NCBI GenBank assembly: GCA_024236415.1
Contig: JACKKN010000003.1
Span: 124,001 to 188,000, forward strand
DNA from: Hyphomicrobiales bacterium
GTDB taxonomy: Bacteria; Pseudomonadota; Alphaproteobacteria; Rhodospirillales; JACKKN01
DNA: 64,000 bases
Reading direction: 5' to 3'
This document shows positions 1 to 7,912 of the stretch, piece after piece. Made by a program: the position numbers and the translations under genes. The notes beneath the pieces were generated by a model that did no database searches, was not told the DNA's origin, and worked only from the letters and a program-made list of their open reading frames with translations. The first letter of the stretch is position 1. Every line of letters starts with the position of its first letter.

Positions 1-709
1 GCACCGACTCCAGGTTCACCAGGGCCTGGCGCAGGGCCTCGTCCACCGCGCCCTTCCAGGATTCGGGGGTCAGGAAGCGGTCGAAGGCGACCCGCCCGCC
101 GGTGCCGAAGCTGCCGCTCTCCATGCGGCCGTCCTGCTCGACCACTACCGCCACGTTCAGGCGCACCAGGGGCCGGATGTCGGCGGCGCGGGAGCCGTCG
201 GGGCGCAGCACCTGCACCGCCTGCCAACTGCCCACCAGCGAGGCCGAGACCTGGCGCACGCGCGGGTCCCTGGCCCGGGCGTAGGCGTCCATCTCGCCCA
301 GCAGCCTGGCCTTGGCCTCGAAGTCCGGGCTGCCCAGGGGGTTGGCGTCGGTGTAGAGGGACTGGTTGGTGGCCGGCGGCGGCGCGGCGAAGGTGCCGCC
401 CGAACCCCGGCGCACGGTGCGCACGGTCTCGCCGGCGCGCTTGATGGCCTCCTCGCTCAGCTCCGAGGCGTGGGAATAGGCGGTGGTCTCGCCGGCCACG
501 GCGCGCAGGCCGAAGCCCTGCTCGGTGTTGTAGTTGGCGCTCCTCAGGTGGCCGTCGTCGAACACCAGGGCCTCGGACTGCACGTATTCCAGGAACAGCT
601 CGCCGTCGTCGGTGCCGGTCAGCGCGTCCCCGGTCAGGCCCTCGACCCGGGCCCGGTCCATGCCGGTGCGGTTGAAGAACAGGTCGTCGGTGGCGGCGAG
701 GTCGGTCAT
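1..709 (-). CDS. tldD: TldD metalloprotease, N-terminal part (cut by window edge)
   Basis: This is the first 236 codons of TldD, the catalytic partner of the TldD/TldE protease. In gamma-proteobacteria that complex processes microcin B17 and degrades unfolded peptides. The ATG at 709 gives a start beginning MTDLAATDDLFF. The TldD N-domain is recognisable in the stretch EQGFGLRAVAGETTAYSHAS around residues 60-80. The reading frame stays open to base 1, so the zinc-binding HExxxH region lies outside the window. Its likely partner TldE is encoded at 7913-9274 on the other strand, so the pair is not co-transcribed. DUF3422 is transcribed divergently from the 92-base gap upstream. Family assignment is firm; the physiological substrate here is unknown. 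Confidence 0.88.
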   Translation of the reverse strand, partial: MTDLAATDDLFFNRTGMDRARVEGLTGDALTGTDDGELFLEYVQSEALVFDDGHLRSANYNTEQGFGLRAVAGETTAYSHASELSEEAIKRAGETVRTVRRGSGGTFAAPPPATNQSLYTDANPLGSPDFEAKARLLGEMDAYARARDPRVRQVSASLVGSWQAVQVLRPDGSRAADIRPLVRLNVAVVVEQDGRMESGSFGTGGRVAFDRFLTPESWKGAVDEALRQALVNLESV

Positions 710-801
710 GTGGGCTCCGTCGGTCGAACGCCCGGGCCGGGGCCGGGGCGCAAGGTTTCCTTAAGCGTGCTGGGCTAAATATAGGGACGAAGACCAGCCA
801 T

Positions 802-2145
802 ATGAAGCATGGGTTCGCCATGACCGGGACCGGGGACCACGACGGCGCACAGGCGCCCCTGCGCGAGCACGCCCTGCGCCGCGAACTGGCCGAGGAGATC
901 CGCGCCCGGCCGTACCAGTTGATCGCCGCGCCGGCGCAGATCTCGTTCCTGGCCGTGGTCCTGGGCGAGCGCGGCGGCGAGGAGGCCGAGGCCCACCTGG
1001 CCCGCCTGTGCGCCGACCGCGGCGCCCCGCCCCCGGCCCCGGGGGCCAGCCACCACGACCACGACTTCGGCGCCTTCCAGTTGAAGTGGGAGCGGCACAC
1101 CGAGTTCTGCTCCTACACCTTCTGCCGCCCCGGCGCCGTGGACCGGCCGTTCGCCGACACGGCGCTGGACCTGGTGCCGGCGGACTGGCTGGCCGACCTG
1201 CCCGGCGCCGTGCTGGTGGCCACCCACGTGGTGTTCGAGGGCGCCGAGGCGCCGCCGCGGGAGTCGCGCGACATCGCCGCCCTGTTCGCCACCGAGCGGA
1301 TCAGCGGCAGCGGCATGCTGGGCGGCCGGGCCCGGGTGTGGACCGACTTCCACATCGCCGGCGACGGCTTCGGCCGTATCCTGGTGCGCGACCAGGGGCT
1401 GAACCGCCGCGCCGCCGGGCGCCTGGTGCAGCGCCTGCTGGAGGTCGAGGCCTACCGCATGATGGCCATGCTGGCCCTGCCGGTGGCCAAGGAGGCCCAG
1501 CCCCAGGTCTACGAGGCCGAGCGCCGCCTGGGCGAGCTGATCGCCCGCCTGGCCGAGGGCTCGGGCGTGGACGAGGAGCAGGACCTGCTGAAACGCCTGT
1601 CGGGCCTGGCCGCCGGCCTGGAGGCCCTGGCGGCCGGCAACACCTATCGCTTCTCGGCCGCCCGCGCCTACTACGGCCTGGTCCAGCGCCGGGTCGAGGA
1701 GCTGCGCGAGGAGCGCATCGAGGGCCTGCAGCCGCCCGGCGAGTTCCTGTACCGGCGCCTGGTGCCGGCCATGGACACCTGCGCCTCGGTGGCCGAGCGC
1801 CAGGCCGCCCTGTCGCGGCGCATCGCCCAGGCCAGCGACCTGCTGCGCACCCGGGTCGACGTGGCCCTGGAGGCCCAGAACAAGGGCCTGCTGGAATCCA
1901 TGGACCGCCGCGCCCGCCTGCAACTGCGCCTGCAGGAGACGGTGGAGGGGCTGTCGGTGGTGGCCATCAGCTACTACCTGATCGGCCTCGTCTCCTACGC
2001 CGCCAAGAGCCTGCATGCCATGGGCCTGCCCGTGAACGCCGAGCTTTCCGCCGGCGTCGCCCTGCCGGTGGTGCTGGGCCTGGTCTGGGTCGGCGTGCGC
2101 CGCCTGCGCCGGGCGGTGACGGGGCACAAGGGCGGCCCCGACTAG
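802..2145 (+). CDS. DUF3422 family membrane-anchored protein
   Basis: The 447-residue protein matches the DUF3422 family, widespread in alphaproteobacteria and without a known function. The family signature is the segment around residues 93-105, FQLKWERHTEFCSYTF. A long helical stretch rich in Glu, Arg and Leu follows from about residue 200 to 380. Near the C-terminus two hydrophobic segments (about 388-405 and 412-432) are followed by a basic tail, suggesting a cytoplasmic domain tethered to the inner membrane. The ATG at 802 was chosen because an AGGGA lies upstream at 784-788; an in-frame ATG at 820 is the alternative. The gene is monocistronic and divergent from tldD. Nothing visible indicates a catalytic site. 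Confidence 0.85.
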   Translation: MKHGFAMTGTGDHDGAQAPLREHALRRELAEEIRARPYQLIAAPAQISFLAVVLGERGGEEAEAHLARLCADRGAPPPAPGASHHDHDFGAFQLKWERHTEFCSYTFCRPGAVDRPFADTALDLVPADWLADLPGAVLVATHVVFEGAEAPPRESRDIAALFATERISGSGMLGGRARVWTDFHIAGDGFGRILVRDQGLNRRAAGRLVQRLLEVEAYRMMAMLALPVAKEAQPQVYEAERRLGELIARLAEGSGVDEEQDLLKRLSGLAAGLEALAAGNTYRFSAARAYYGLVQRRVEELREERIEGLQPPGEFLYRRLVPAMDTCASVAERQAALSRRIAQASDLLRTRVDVALEAQNKGLLESMDRRARLQLRLQETVEGLSVVAISYYLIGLVSYAAKSLHAMGLPVNAELSAGVALPVVLGLVWVGVRRLRRAVTGHKGGPD

Positions 2146-2183
2146 GGGCCTTGCCAAAATGCCGGGCTGTTCGTATAAAGCCC

Positions 2184-2240
2184 GCACGTGGTGATTTGGT
2201 CGACCGGCTTGCGGCCACGTAAAACAACCCGCTAAAAGGT
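2184..2240 (+). promoter_or_regulatory. SAM-II riboswitch upstream of metZ
   Basis: The RNA fits the SAM-II (metA) aptamer. A perfect 6-bp P1 helix joins 2186-2191 (ACGTGG) to 2215-2220 (CCACGT). The conserved GTGATTTG follows the 5' strand at 2191-2198, and the GCTAAAA element that forms the pseudoknot with the loop is at 2231-2237. SAM-II elements occur in front of methionine and SAM genes in alphaproteobacteria, and the next gene is metZ. Binding of SAM is expected to lower metZ expression. Confidence 0.9.
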
Positions 2241-2271
2241 CCGAGGCGTTACGGCCCCCGACCCTTTTTTT
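2238..2271 (+). terminator. Possible attenuator after the SAM-II aptamer
   Basis: An imperfect GC-rich hairpin (GGTC near 2239-2242 pairing with GACC near 2259-2263, with internal mismatches) is followed by seven T residues at 2265-2271. It lies between the SAM-II aptamer and the metZ start, so it could be the transcriptional expression platform. The stem is not perfect and SAM-II can also act on translation, so this is an inference. Confidence 0.5.
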
Positions 2272-2323
2272 GCGGCGGGGGCATTTTCATGGTCGACCGT
2301 GAAGACAGACGGGAGCAGGGACC

Positions 2324-3523
2324 ATGACCCCACCGAGCAAGGATTCCAGCAACTGGCGCCAGGCCACCCGCCTGGTGCGCGGCGCCACCCGGCGCAGCGG
2401 CTTCATGGAGACCAGCGAAGCCCTGTTCATGACCTCGGGCTACGTCTACGGCTCCGCCGAGGAGGCCGAACGCGCCTTCACCGGCGAGGACAAGCGGTTC
2501 GTCTACTCGCGCTATTCCAACCCCACCGTGGCCATGTTCGAGGAACGCCTGGCCGGCATCGAGGGGGCCGCCGTGTGCCATGCCGTGGCCTCGGGCATGG
2601 CCGCCGTGTTCTCTTCCCTGGCCTGCTTCCTGCGCGCCGGCGACCGGGTGGTGGGGTCGCGGGCCCTGTTCGGGTCCTGCCACTACATCCTCAACGACCT
2701 GCTGCCCAACTACGGCATCGAGACCGAGCTGGTGGACGGCACCGACCTGGACCAGTGGGAGGCCGCCATCGGCCGCGGCGCCCAGGCGGTGTTCCTGGAA
2801 ACGCCCTCCAACCCGGGATTGCAGGTGATCGACCTGCCGGCGGTGGCGGCCATGGCCAATGCCGCCGGGGCCCGGGTGGTGGTGGACAACGTGTTCGCCA
2901 CGCCGCTGTTGCAGCGGCCGCTGGAGCTGGGCGCCGACGTGGTGGTCTATTCCGCCACCAAGCACATGGACGGCCAGGGCCGCGGCCTGGGCGGCGCGGT
3001 GCTGACCAACGACACCGCCTGGGACGAGGACCTTTTCGTGCCCTTCTTCCGCCACACCGGACCGGCGCTGAGCCCGTTCAACGCCTGGATGCTGCTGAAG
3101 GGGCTGGAAACCCTGCCCCTGCGGGTCGAGCGGCACTGCGCCAACGCCCGCGCCGTGGCCGAGTTCCTGGAAACCCAGGGAAAGGTGGCGCGGGTGCTGT
3201 ACCCGGGCCTGGTGTCCCACCCCCAGCACGACCTGGCCATGTCCCAGATGGCGGCCGGCGGCACCGTGGTCGCCTTCGACCTGGCCGGCGGCAAGGAGGC
3301 GGCCTTCCGCCTGCTCAACGGCCTCGGCATCATCGACATCTCCAACAACCTGGGGGACGCCAAGAGCCTGATCACCCATCCGGCCACCACCACCCACCAG
3401 CGCCTGTCGGCCGCGGACCGGGCGGCGATGGGGGTGGGCGACGGCCTGGTGCGCCTGTCGGTGGGGCTGGAAGACCCCCTGGACCTGATCGACGACCTGG
3501 GCGCCGCCCTGGCCGGGGTGTGA
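2324..3523 (+). CDS. metZ: O-succinylhomoserine sulfhydrylase
   Basis: The 399-residue protein belongs to the Cys/Met-metabolism PLP enzymes and most resembles MetZ. MetZ makes homocysteine directly from O-succinylhomoserine and sulfide. The PLP lysine is Lys213 in YSATKHMDGQGR, and the conserved ETPSNPGLQVIDL is near residues 160-172. Length is normal for the family. The start ATG at 2324 is preceded by GGGAGCAGGG. Upstream lies the SAM-II riboswitch, which ties the gene to methionine supply and separates it from cystathionine gamma-synthase or lyase by context. A convergent rhodanese gene follows after a short hairpin; no other methionine gene is adjacent. O-acetylhomoserine as substrate cannot be excluded from sequence. 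Confidence 0.93.
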   Translation: MTPPSKDSSNWRQATRLVRGATRRSGFMETSEALFMTSGYVYGSAEEAERAFTGEDKRFVYSRYSNPTVAMFEERLAGIEGAAVCHAVASGMAAVFSSLACFLRAGDRVVGSRALFGSCHYILNDLLPNYGIETELVDGTDLDQWEAAIGRGAQAVFLETPSNPGLQVIDLPAVAAMANAAGARVVVDNVFATPLLQRPLELGADVVVYSATKHMDGQGRGLGGAVLTNDTAWDEDLFVPFFRHTGPALSPFNAWMLLKGLETLPLRVERHCANARAVAEFLETQGKVARVLYPGLVSHPQHDLAMSQMAAGGTVVAFDLAGGKEAAFRLLNGLGIIDISNNLGDAKSLITHPATTTHQRLSAADRAAMGVGDGLVRLSVGLEDPLDLIDDLGAALAGV

Positions 3524-3546
3524 CCGCGGGCGGCCCATGCCCGCGG
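3524..3546. terminator. Hairpin between convergent metZ and rhodanese genes
   Basis: A perfect 8-bp GC stem (3524-3531 with 3539-3546, 7-base loop) starts directly after the metZ stop codon. There is no T-run, so it is either a weak bidirectional terminator or a 3' end stabiliser. Confidence 0.4.
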
Positions 3547-3556
3547 CGGGCGCAGG

Positions 3557-3973
3557 TCAGCTCTGCACCCAGGGCAGGCCGTCCATCTTCCAGCCGTTGA
3601 CCCGGCCCCGGTGCTTGCGCGAGTCCGGGTCGCCCTCGAACCCGTGGGCGACGTTGTAGGCCCGGGAGTAGCCGGCGGCGGTCATGGCCTTGGCGGCGCT
3701 GCGCGAGCGCACGCCGGATCGGCACAGGAACAGCATCGGCGTGTCCGGCGGCAGGCCGACGCTGGCAAGCTGCTGGATGAACTCGGGGTTCACCTGCATG
3801 CTGGGGAACACCTGCCAGGGCAGGAAAAGCGGCTGTTTGCCCAGGCCCGACAGGTCGGGGATGCCGACATAGGCCCACTCGGCCTGGGTGCGCACGTCGA
3901 TCAGCACGGCGGCGGGGTCGTTGGACAGCATTTCCCAGGCGTCCTGGGGCATGACGTCACCGGCGTAGGACAT
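3557..3973 (-). CDS. Rhodanese-like sulfurtransferase
   Basis: This single-domain rhodanese is 138 residues long. It carries the active-site loop FLCRSGVRSRSAAKA with the catalytic Cys at residue 84, and the N-terminal signature VLIDVRTQAEW at residues 23-33. It has no signal peptide, so it should act in the cytoplasm, transferring sulfane sulfur to an unknown acceptor. An in-frame GTG at 3988 would add five residues. The ATG at 3973 is preferred because an AAAGGA ribosome site sits just in front of it and would otherwise be inside the coding region. It converges with metZ, so a sulfur-metabolism link is possible but not shown. Confidence 0.88.
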   Translation of the reverse strand: MSYAGDVMPQDAWEMLSNDPAAVLIDVRTQAEWAYVGIPDLSGLGKQPLFLPWQVFPSMQVNPEFIQQLASVGLPPDTPMLFLCRSGVRSRSAAKAMTAAGYSRAYNVAHGFEGDPDSRKHRGRVNGWKMDGLPWVQS

Positions 3974-4299
3974 GGGCGTTCCTTTCACGGTCTCGGGCGC
4001 GCGGCCGGCGGCCGGCGCGCGCCCCCATAGCGCAATATTGGGCGCCGGAATGCAAGCGCCAAGGGCCGGCGCCAGCCTTGAAGGCCGCTAATGTTCGCCC
4101 CTAGAACATTTGATATAGGTTCTCGCGGAATTGCCCGAGCTTCGCTAGAATGTGCGCCGCACGGGGCGGCCGGTGCCCGAAGGGGGACCTCCACTCGGGG
4201 GACTTTTGGCGCCGCCGCCCGTCTGCCGACAAAGAACATCGTTTCAATCATGGCCGAGCTGACTGACCTCAGATTGGCGAACCGGGGGATTCCGCGACC
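3974..4299. other. Intergenic region with a candidate promoter and inverted repeat
   Basis: These 326 bases separate the rhodanese gene from the large flavoprotein and hold no convincing gene. A sigma-70-like pair TTGAAG (4078-4083) and TAGAAC (4102-4107) with 18-base spacing points toward the flavoprotein. An inverted repeat AGAAC / GTTCT (4103-4107 and 4119-4123) overlaps the proposed -10 and could be an operator. A long leader of about 190 bases would follow. All of this is prediction by eye. Confidence 0.35.
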
Positions 4300-7200
4300 A
4301 TGTCGACCGAGCTGAACCTAGCCCACGGGTTTGATTTCCTGGACCTTTACGACGAAGCCGCCCTGCCGCGGCTCGACTCCTGCTTCCTCGACGCCCTGAA
4401 AAAGGCGGACCCGGAACTGCACGGTCGCCTGCTGACCGCGCGCGAGGATCCCGGCCTGGTGCAGGGCAAGGACGAGAGCGACCTGCTGCTGGACCTGGCG
4501 CCCCACGCCGAGACCTTCATGGTGGACCTGTTCGGCGTCGCCGACGAGGTGCGGGCCCTGGCCGACGACCAGGCCAAGCTGGTGCCGCTGTGGGAAGTCA
4601 AGCGCCTGTTCGTGCAGCGCCGCGCCGTCAAGGCCCACAAGGCCGAGGACGCCGCACAGTTTGACGGCGCCGCCCTGCGCGCGCAGCTGGCCGAGAAGTT
4701 CGGCGGCACCTTCGACCAGTTCGCCTACGCCAACAACGTGGCGGCCTGGCTGGAGGACGCCGACGCCAACGCCGAGGCCCTGGACCTGGCTGAGCGCTAC
4801 GCCGCCTGGGCGGTGAACAGCCCCGAGGGCCAGGCGCTGCACCAGGACGACCACGTGTTCCAGGTGCCGGGCAAGACCGACTACGACGAACTGGTCGAGA
4901 CCGAGACCATCGACCTGGACGGGGTCAAGGCCCTGCGCCTGCCGCACGACAACCATTATCCCCGCGACGGCTTCCACCTGACCGACCATGGCTGCGAGAC
5001 CATCACTGCCATGGACGAGATCCGCTATTGCGTGTTCTGCCACGACCGCGGCCGCGACGCCTGCTCGCGCGGGCTGGCCGACCGCAAGGCCGGCGGCTTC
5101 CAGAAGAACCCCCTGGGCATCACCCTGGAGGGCTGCCCCCTGGAGGAGAAGATCTCGGAGATGCACGTGGCCCGCAACGACGGCCTGATCCTGGCGCCGC
5201 TGGCCATCATCACCGTCGACAACCCGACCTGCGCCGCCACCGGGCACCGCATCTGCAACGACTGCATGAAAAGCTGCATCTACCAGAAGCAGACCCCGGT
5301 CAACATCCCCGAGGTCGAGACCCGCATCCTCAAGGACGTGCTGAACCTGCCCTGGGGCTTCGAGATCTACAGCCTGCTGACCCGCTGGAACCCGCTGAAC
5401 ATCCGCAAGCCCTACGCGCCCACGGACAGCGGCTACAAGGTGCTGGTGGTGGGCCTGGGCCCGGCCGGCTTCTCGCTGGCCCACTTCCTGATGAACGAGG
5501 GCCACACCGTGGTCGGCATCGACGGCCTGAAGATCGAGCCGCTGCCGCCCGAGGTCTGCGGCGTCGCCGCCGACGGCACGCGGGTGCCGTTCAAGCCCGT
5601 GCACTTCATCGACGACATCTTCGAGGACCTGGACGAGCGGCCCCAGGCCGGGTTCGGCGGCGTCGCCGAATACGGCATCACGGTGCGGTGGAACAAGAAC
5701 TTCCTGCTGGCCGTGCGCCTGCTGATCGAACGGCGCGCCCGCTTCACCATGCTGGGCGGCGTGCGCTTCGGCAGCGCCATCACCGCCGAAAGCGCCTTCG
5801 ACATGGGCTTCGACCACGTGGCGCTCTGCATGGGCGCCGGCAAGCCCACCTTCCTGAACATCCCCAACGGCCTGGCCCGGGGCGTGCGCATGGCGTCGGA
5901 CTTCCTGATGGCCCTGCAGCTGACCGGCGCGGCCAAGAAGGATTCGGTCGCCAACCTGCAGGTGCGCCTGCCGGCGGTGGTCATCGGCGGCGGCCTGACC
6001 GCCATCGATACCGCGACCGAGGTGCTGGCCTACTACGTGCGCCACGTGGAGAAGTACGCCACCCGCTACGAGGCCCTGGCCGCGGCCGGGCGCGAGGACG
6101 CCCTGCGCGCCACCATGACCCCCGAGGAGCAGGGGGTGGCCGACGAGTACCTGGCCCACGGCCGCGCCGTCAAGGCCGAGCGCGCCGCCGCCGCGGCCGA
6201 GGGCCGCGACGTCAACTTCGTGCCGCTGCTGGACTCCTGGGGCGGCTCGACCATCGCCTACCGCCGGCGCATGACCGGCTCGCCCAGCTACACGCTGAAC
6301 CACGAGGAAGTGGAGAAGGCGCTGGAGCAGGGCATCCGCTTCGCCGAGCTGCTGGCCCCGCACGAGATCAAGGTCGACCAGCACGGCCACGTGGAGGCCA
6401 TCGTGCTGGAACACCAGGAAATCGGCGAGGACGGCCGGCCCCACCCGGCCGGGACCTTCGACACCCTGCCGGCGCGCTCGGTCCTGATCGCCGCCGGCAC
6501 CCAGCCCAACACGGTGCTGACCCGCGAGCATCCGGGCTTCACCGAGCTGGACGGCAAGTACTTCCAGGCCCGCGACGAGGACGGCAACCCGGTCAAGCCG
6601 GCCTGGTCGGCCAAGCCCGAGACGCCCTACGTGCTGACCAACCTGCGCGACGACGGCCGCGGCATGAGCTTCTTCGGCGACCTGCACCCGTCCTGGGCCG
6701 GCAACGTGGTCAAGGCCGTGGCCAGCGCCAAGCAGGGCTATCCGGTGATCGACCGGCTGCTGGCCCGGCACGCGCCGACCCCGGTCAAGGGCGCCGACCT
6801 GTCGGCCCAGCTCAACGCCGGGCTGCGCGCCACGGTGCACGAGGTGCTGCGCCTGACCCCGACCATCATCGAGGTCATCCTGCACGCGCCCCTGGCGGCC
6901 AAGAACTTCAAGCCAGGCCAGTTCTTCCGGCTGCAGAACTACGAGGCCAATGCCGTGCGCGTGAACGGCACCACACTGGGCATGGAGGGCATCGCCCTGA
7001 CCGGCGCCTGGGTCGACGTGGAGAAGGGCCTGGTCTCGACCATCGTGCTGGAGATGGGCGGCTCGTCCAACCTGTGCGCCCTGCTGAAACCCGGCGAGCC
7101 GGTGGTCCTGATGGGCCCGACCGGGGCGCCCACCGAGACCCCCAGCGGCGAGACCGTGATGCTGTGCGGCGGCGGCCTGGGCAACGCGGTGCTGTTCTCC

Positions 7201-7803
7201 ATCGGCCAGGCCCTGCGTGCCGCCGGATCGAAGGTGCTGTACTTCGCCGGCTACAAGACCATGCAGGACCGCTACCACGTGGACAACATCGAGAAGGCGT
7301 CGGACGAGATCGTCTGGACCTGCGACGAGGGCCCGGGCTTCGAGCCGGGGCGCGAGGGCGACAAGACCTTCGTCGGCAACATCGTGCAGTGCATGGTGGC
7401 CTTCGCCGAGGGCAAGCTGGGGCCGCAGAAGATCCAGCTTTCCGAAGTCGACCGGATCATCGCCATCGGCTCGGACCGCATGATGGAGGCGGTGGCCCAG
7501 GCGCGCCACGGGGTGCTGAAGCCGTTCCTGAAGGACGAGCACGTGGGCATCGGCTCCATCAACTCGCCGATGCAGTGCATGATGAAGGAAATCTGCGCCC
7601 AGTGCCTGCAGCCCCACAAGGACCCCGAGACGGGCAAGGAGACGGTGGTGTTCTCGTGCTTCAACCAGGACCAGCCGCTGGACCGGGTCGTGTTCCCGGC
7701 CCTGCGCGAGCGCCTGTGCCAGAACGCCGTGCCCGAGAAGCTGACCCGGCAGTGGATCGCCCAGTGCATGGACAACCTGCCGGCGGGGGTGAACCGCATC
7801 TAG
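4300..7803 (+). CDS. Fused GltD/NfnB-like and PyrK/NfnA-like iron-sulfur flavoprotein
   Basis: The 1,167-residue protein joins modules that are usually separate. Residues 1 to about 235 match nothing I know. Cysteine clusters follow at about 244-255 (CVFCHDRGRDAC) and 308-326 (C-x7-C-x2-C-x3-C), as in the ferredoxin-like N-domain of glutamate synthase small subunits. An FAD/NAD module follows, with GLGPAG at about 384 and a second dinucleotide motif VIGGGLTAID at about 561. From about residue 844 the protein resembles the PyrK/NfnA ferredoxin-reductase family, with GQFFRLQNYE, LCGGGLGN near 955 and a C-terminal cysteine set (C-x5-C-x2-C-x17-C, about 1093-1120). NfnAB couples NADH, NADPH and ferredoxin by flavin-based bifurcation; whether this fusion does so is unproven. 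The gene stands alone, between a long leader and a strong terminator. Confidence 0.75.
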   Translation: MSTELNLAHGFDFLDLYDEAALPRLDSCFLDALKKADPELHGRLLTAREDPGLVQGKDESDLLLDLAPHAETFMVDLFGVADEVRALADDQAKLVPLWEVKRLFVQRRAVKAHKAEDAAQFDGAALRAQLAEKFGGTFDQFAYANNVAAWLEDADANAEALDLAERYAAWAVNSPEGQALHQDDHVFQVPGKTDYDELVETETIDLDGVKALRLPHDNHYPRDGFHLTDHGCETITAMDEIRYCVFCHDRGRDACSRGLADRKAGGFQKNPLGITLEGCPLEEKISEMHVARNDGLILAPLAIITVDNPTCAATGHRICNDCMKSCIYQKQTPVNIPEVETRILKDVLNLPWGFEIYSLLTRWNPLNIRKPYAPTDSGYKVLVVGLGPAGFSLAHFLMNEGHTVVGIDGLKIEPLPPEVCGVAADGTRVPFKPVHFIDDIFEDLDERPQAGFGGVAEYGITVRWNKNFLLAVRLLIERRARFTMLGGVRFGSAITAESAFDMGFDHVALCMGAGKPTFLNIPNGLARGVRMASDFLMALQLTGAAKKDSVANLQVRLPAVVIGGGLTAIDTATEVLAYYVRHVEKYATRYEALAAAGREDALRATMTPEEQGVADEYLAHGRAVKAERAAAAAEGRDVNFVPLLDSWGGSTIAYRRRMTGSPSYTLNHEEVEKALEQGIRFAELLAPHEIKVDQHGHVEAIVLEHQEIGEDGRPHPAGTFDTLPARSVLIAAGTQPNTVLTREHPGFTELDGKYFQARDEDGNPVKPAWSAKPETPYVLTNLRDDGRGMSFFGDLHPSWAGNVVKAVASAKQGYPVIDRLLARHAPTPVKGADLSAQLNAGLRATVHEVLRLTPTIIEVILHAPLAAKNFKPGQFFRLQNYEANAVRVNGTTLGMEGIALTGAWVDVEKGLVSTIVLEMGGSSNLCALLKPGEPVVLMGPTGAPTETPSGETVMLCGGGLGNAVLFSIGQALRAAGSKVLYFAGYKTMQDRYHVDNIEKASDEIVWTCDEGPGFEPGREGDKTFVGNIVQCMVAFAEGKLGPQKIQLSEVDRIIAIGSDRMMEAVAQARHGVLKPFLKDEHVGIGSINSPMQCMMKEICAQCLQPHKDPETGKETVVFSCFNQDQPLDRVVFPALRERLCQNAVPEKLTRQWIAQCMDNLPAGVNRI

Positions 7804-7829
7804 CCGGCACCCGACCCCATCCCGATCCC

Positions 7830-7862
7830 AACCCCCGCGGCCGTCCGCGGGGGTTGTCTTTT
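7830..7862 (+). terminator. Rho-independent terminator after the flavoprotein gene
   Basis: A perfect 11-bp stem (7830-7840 with 7845-7855, tetraloop CCGT) is followed by GTCTTTT. It lies 26 bases after the stop codon. Confidence 0.85.
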
Positions 7863-7912
7863 CGGCGCCAGTCCTTACCTTTGCGGTGCCACCTGACAGG
7901 TAAGGGACATCC

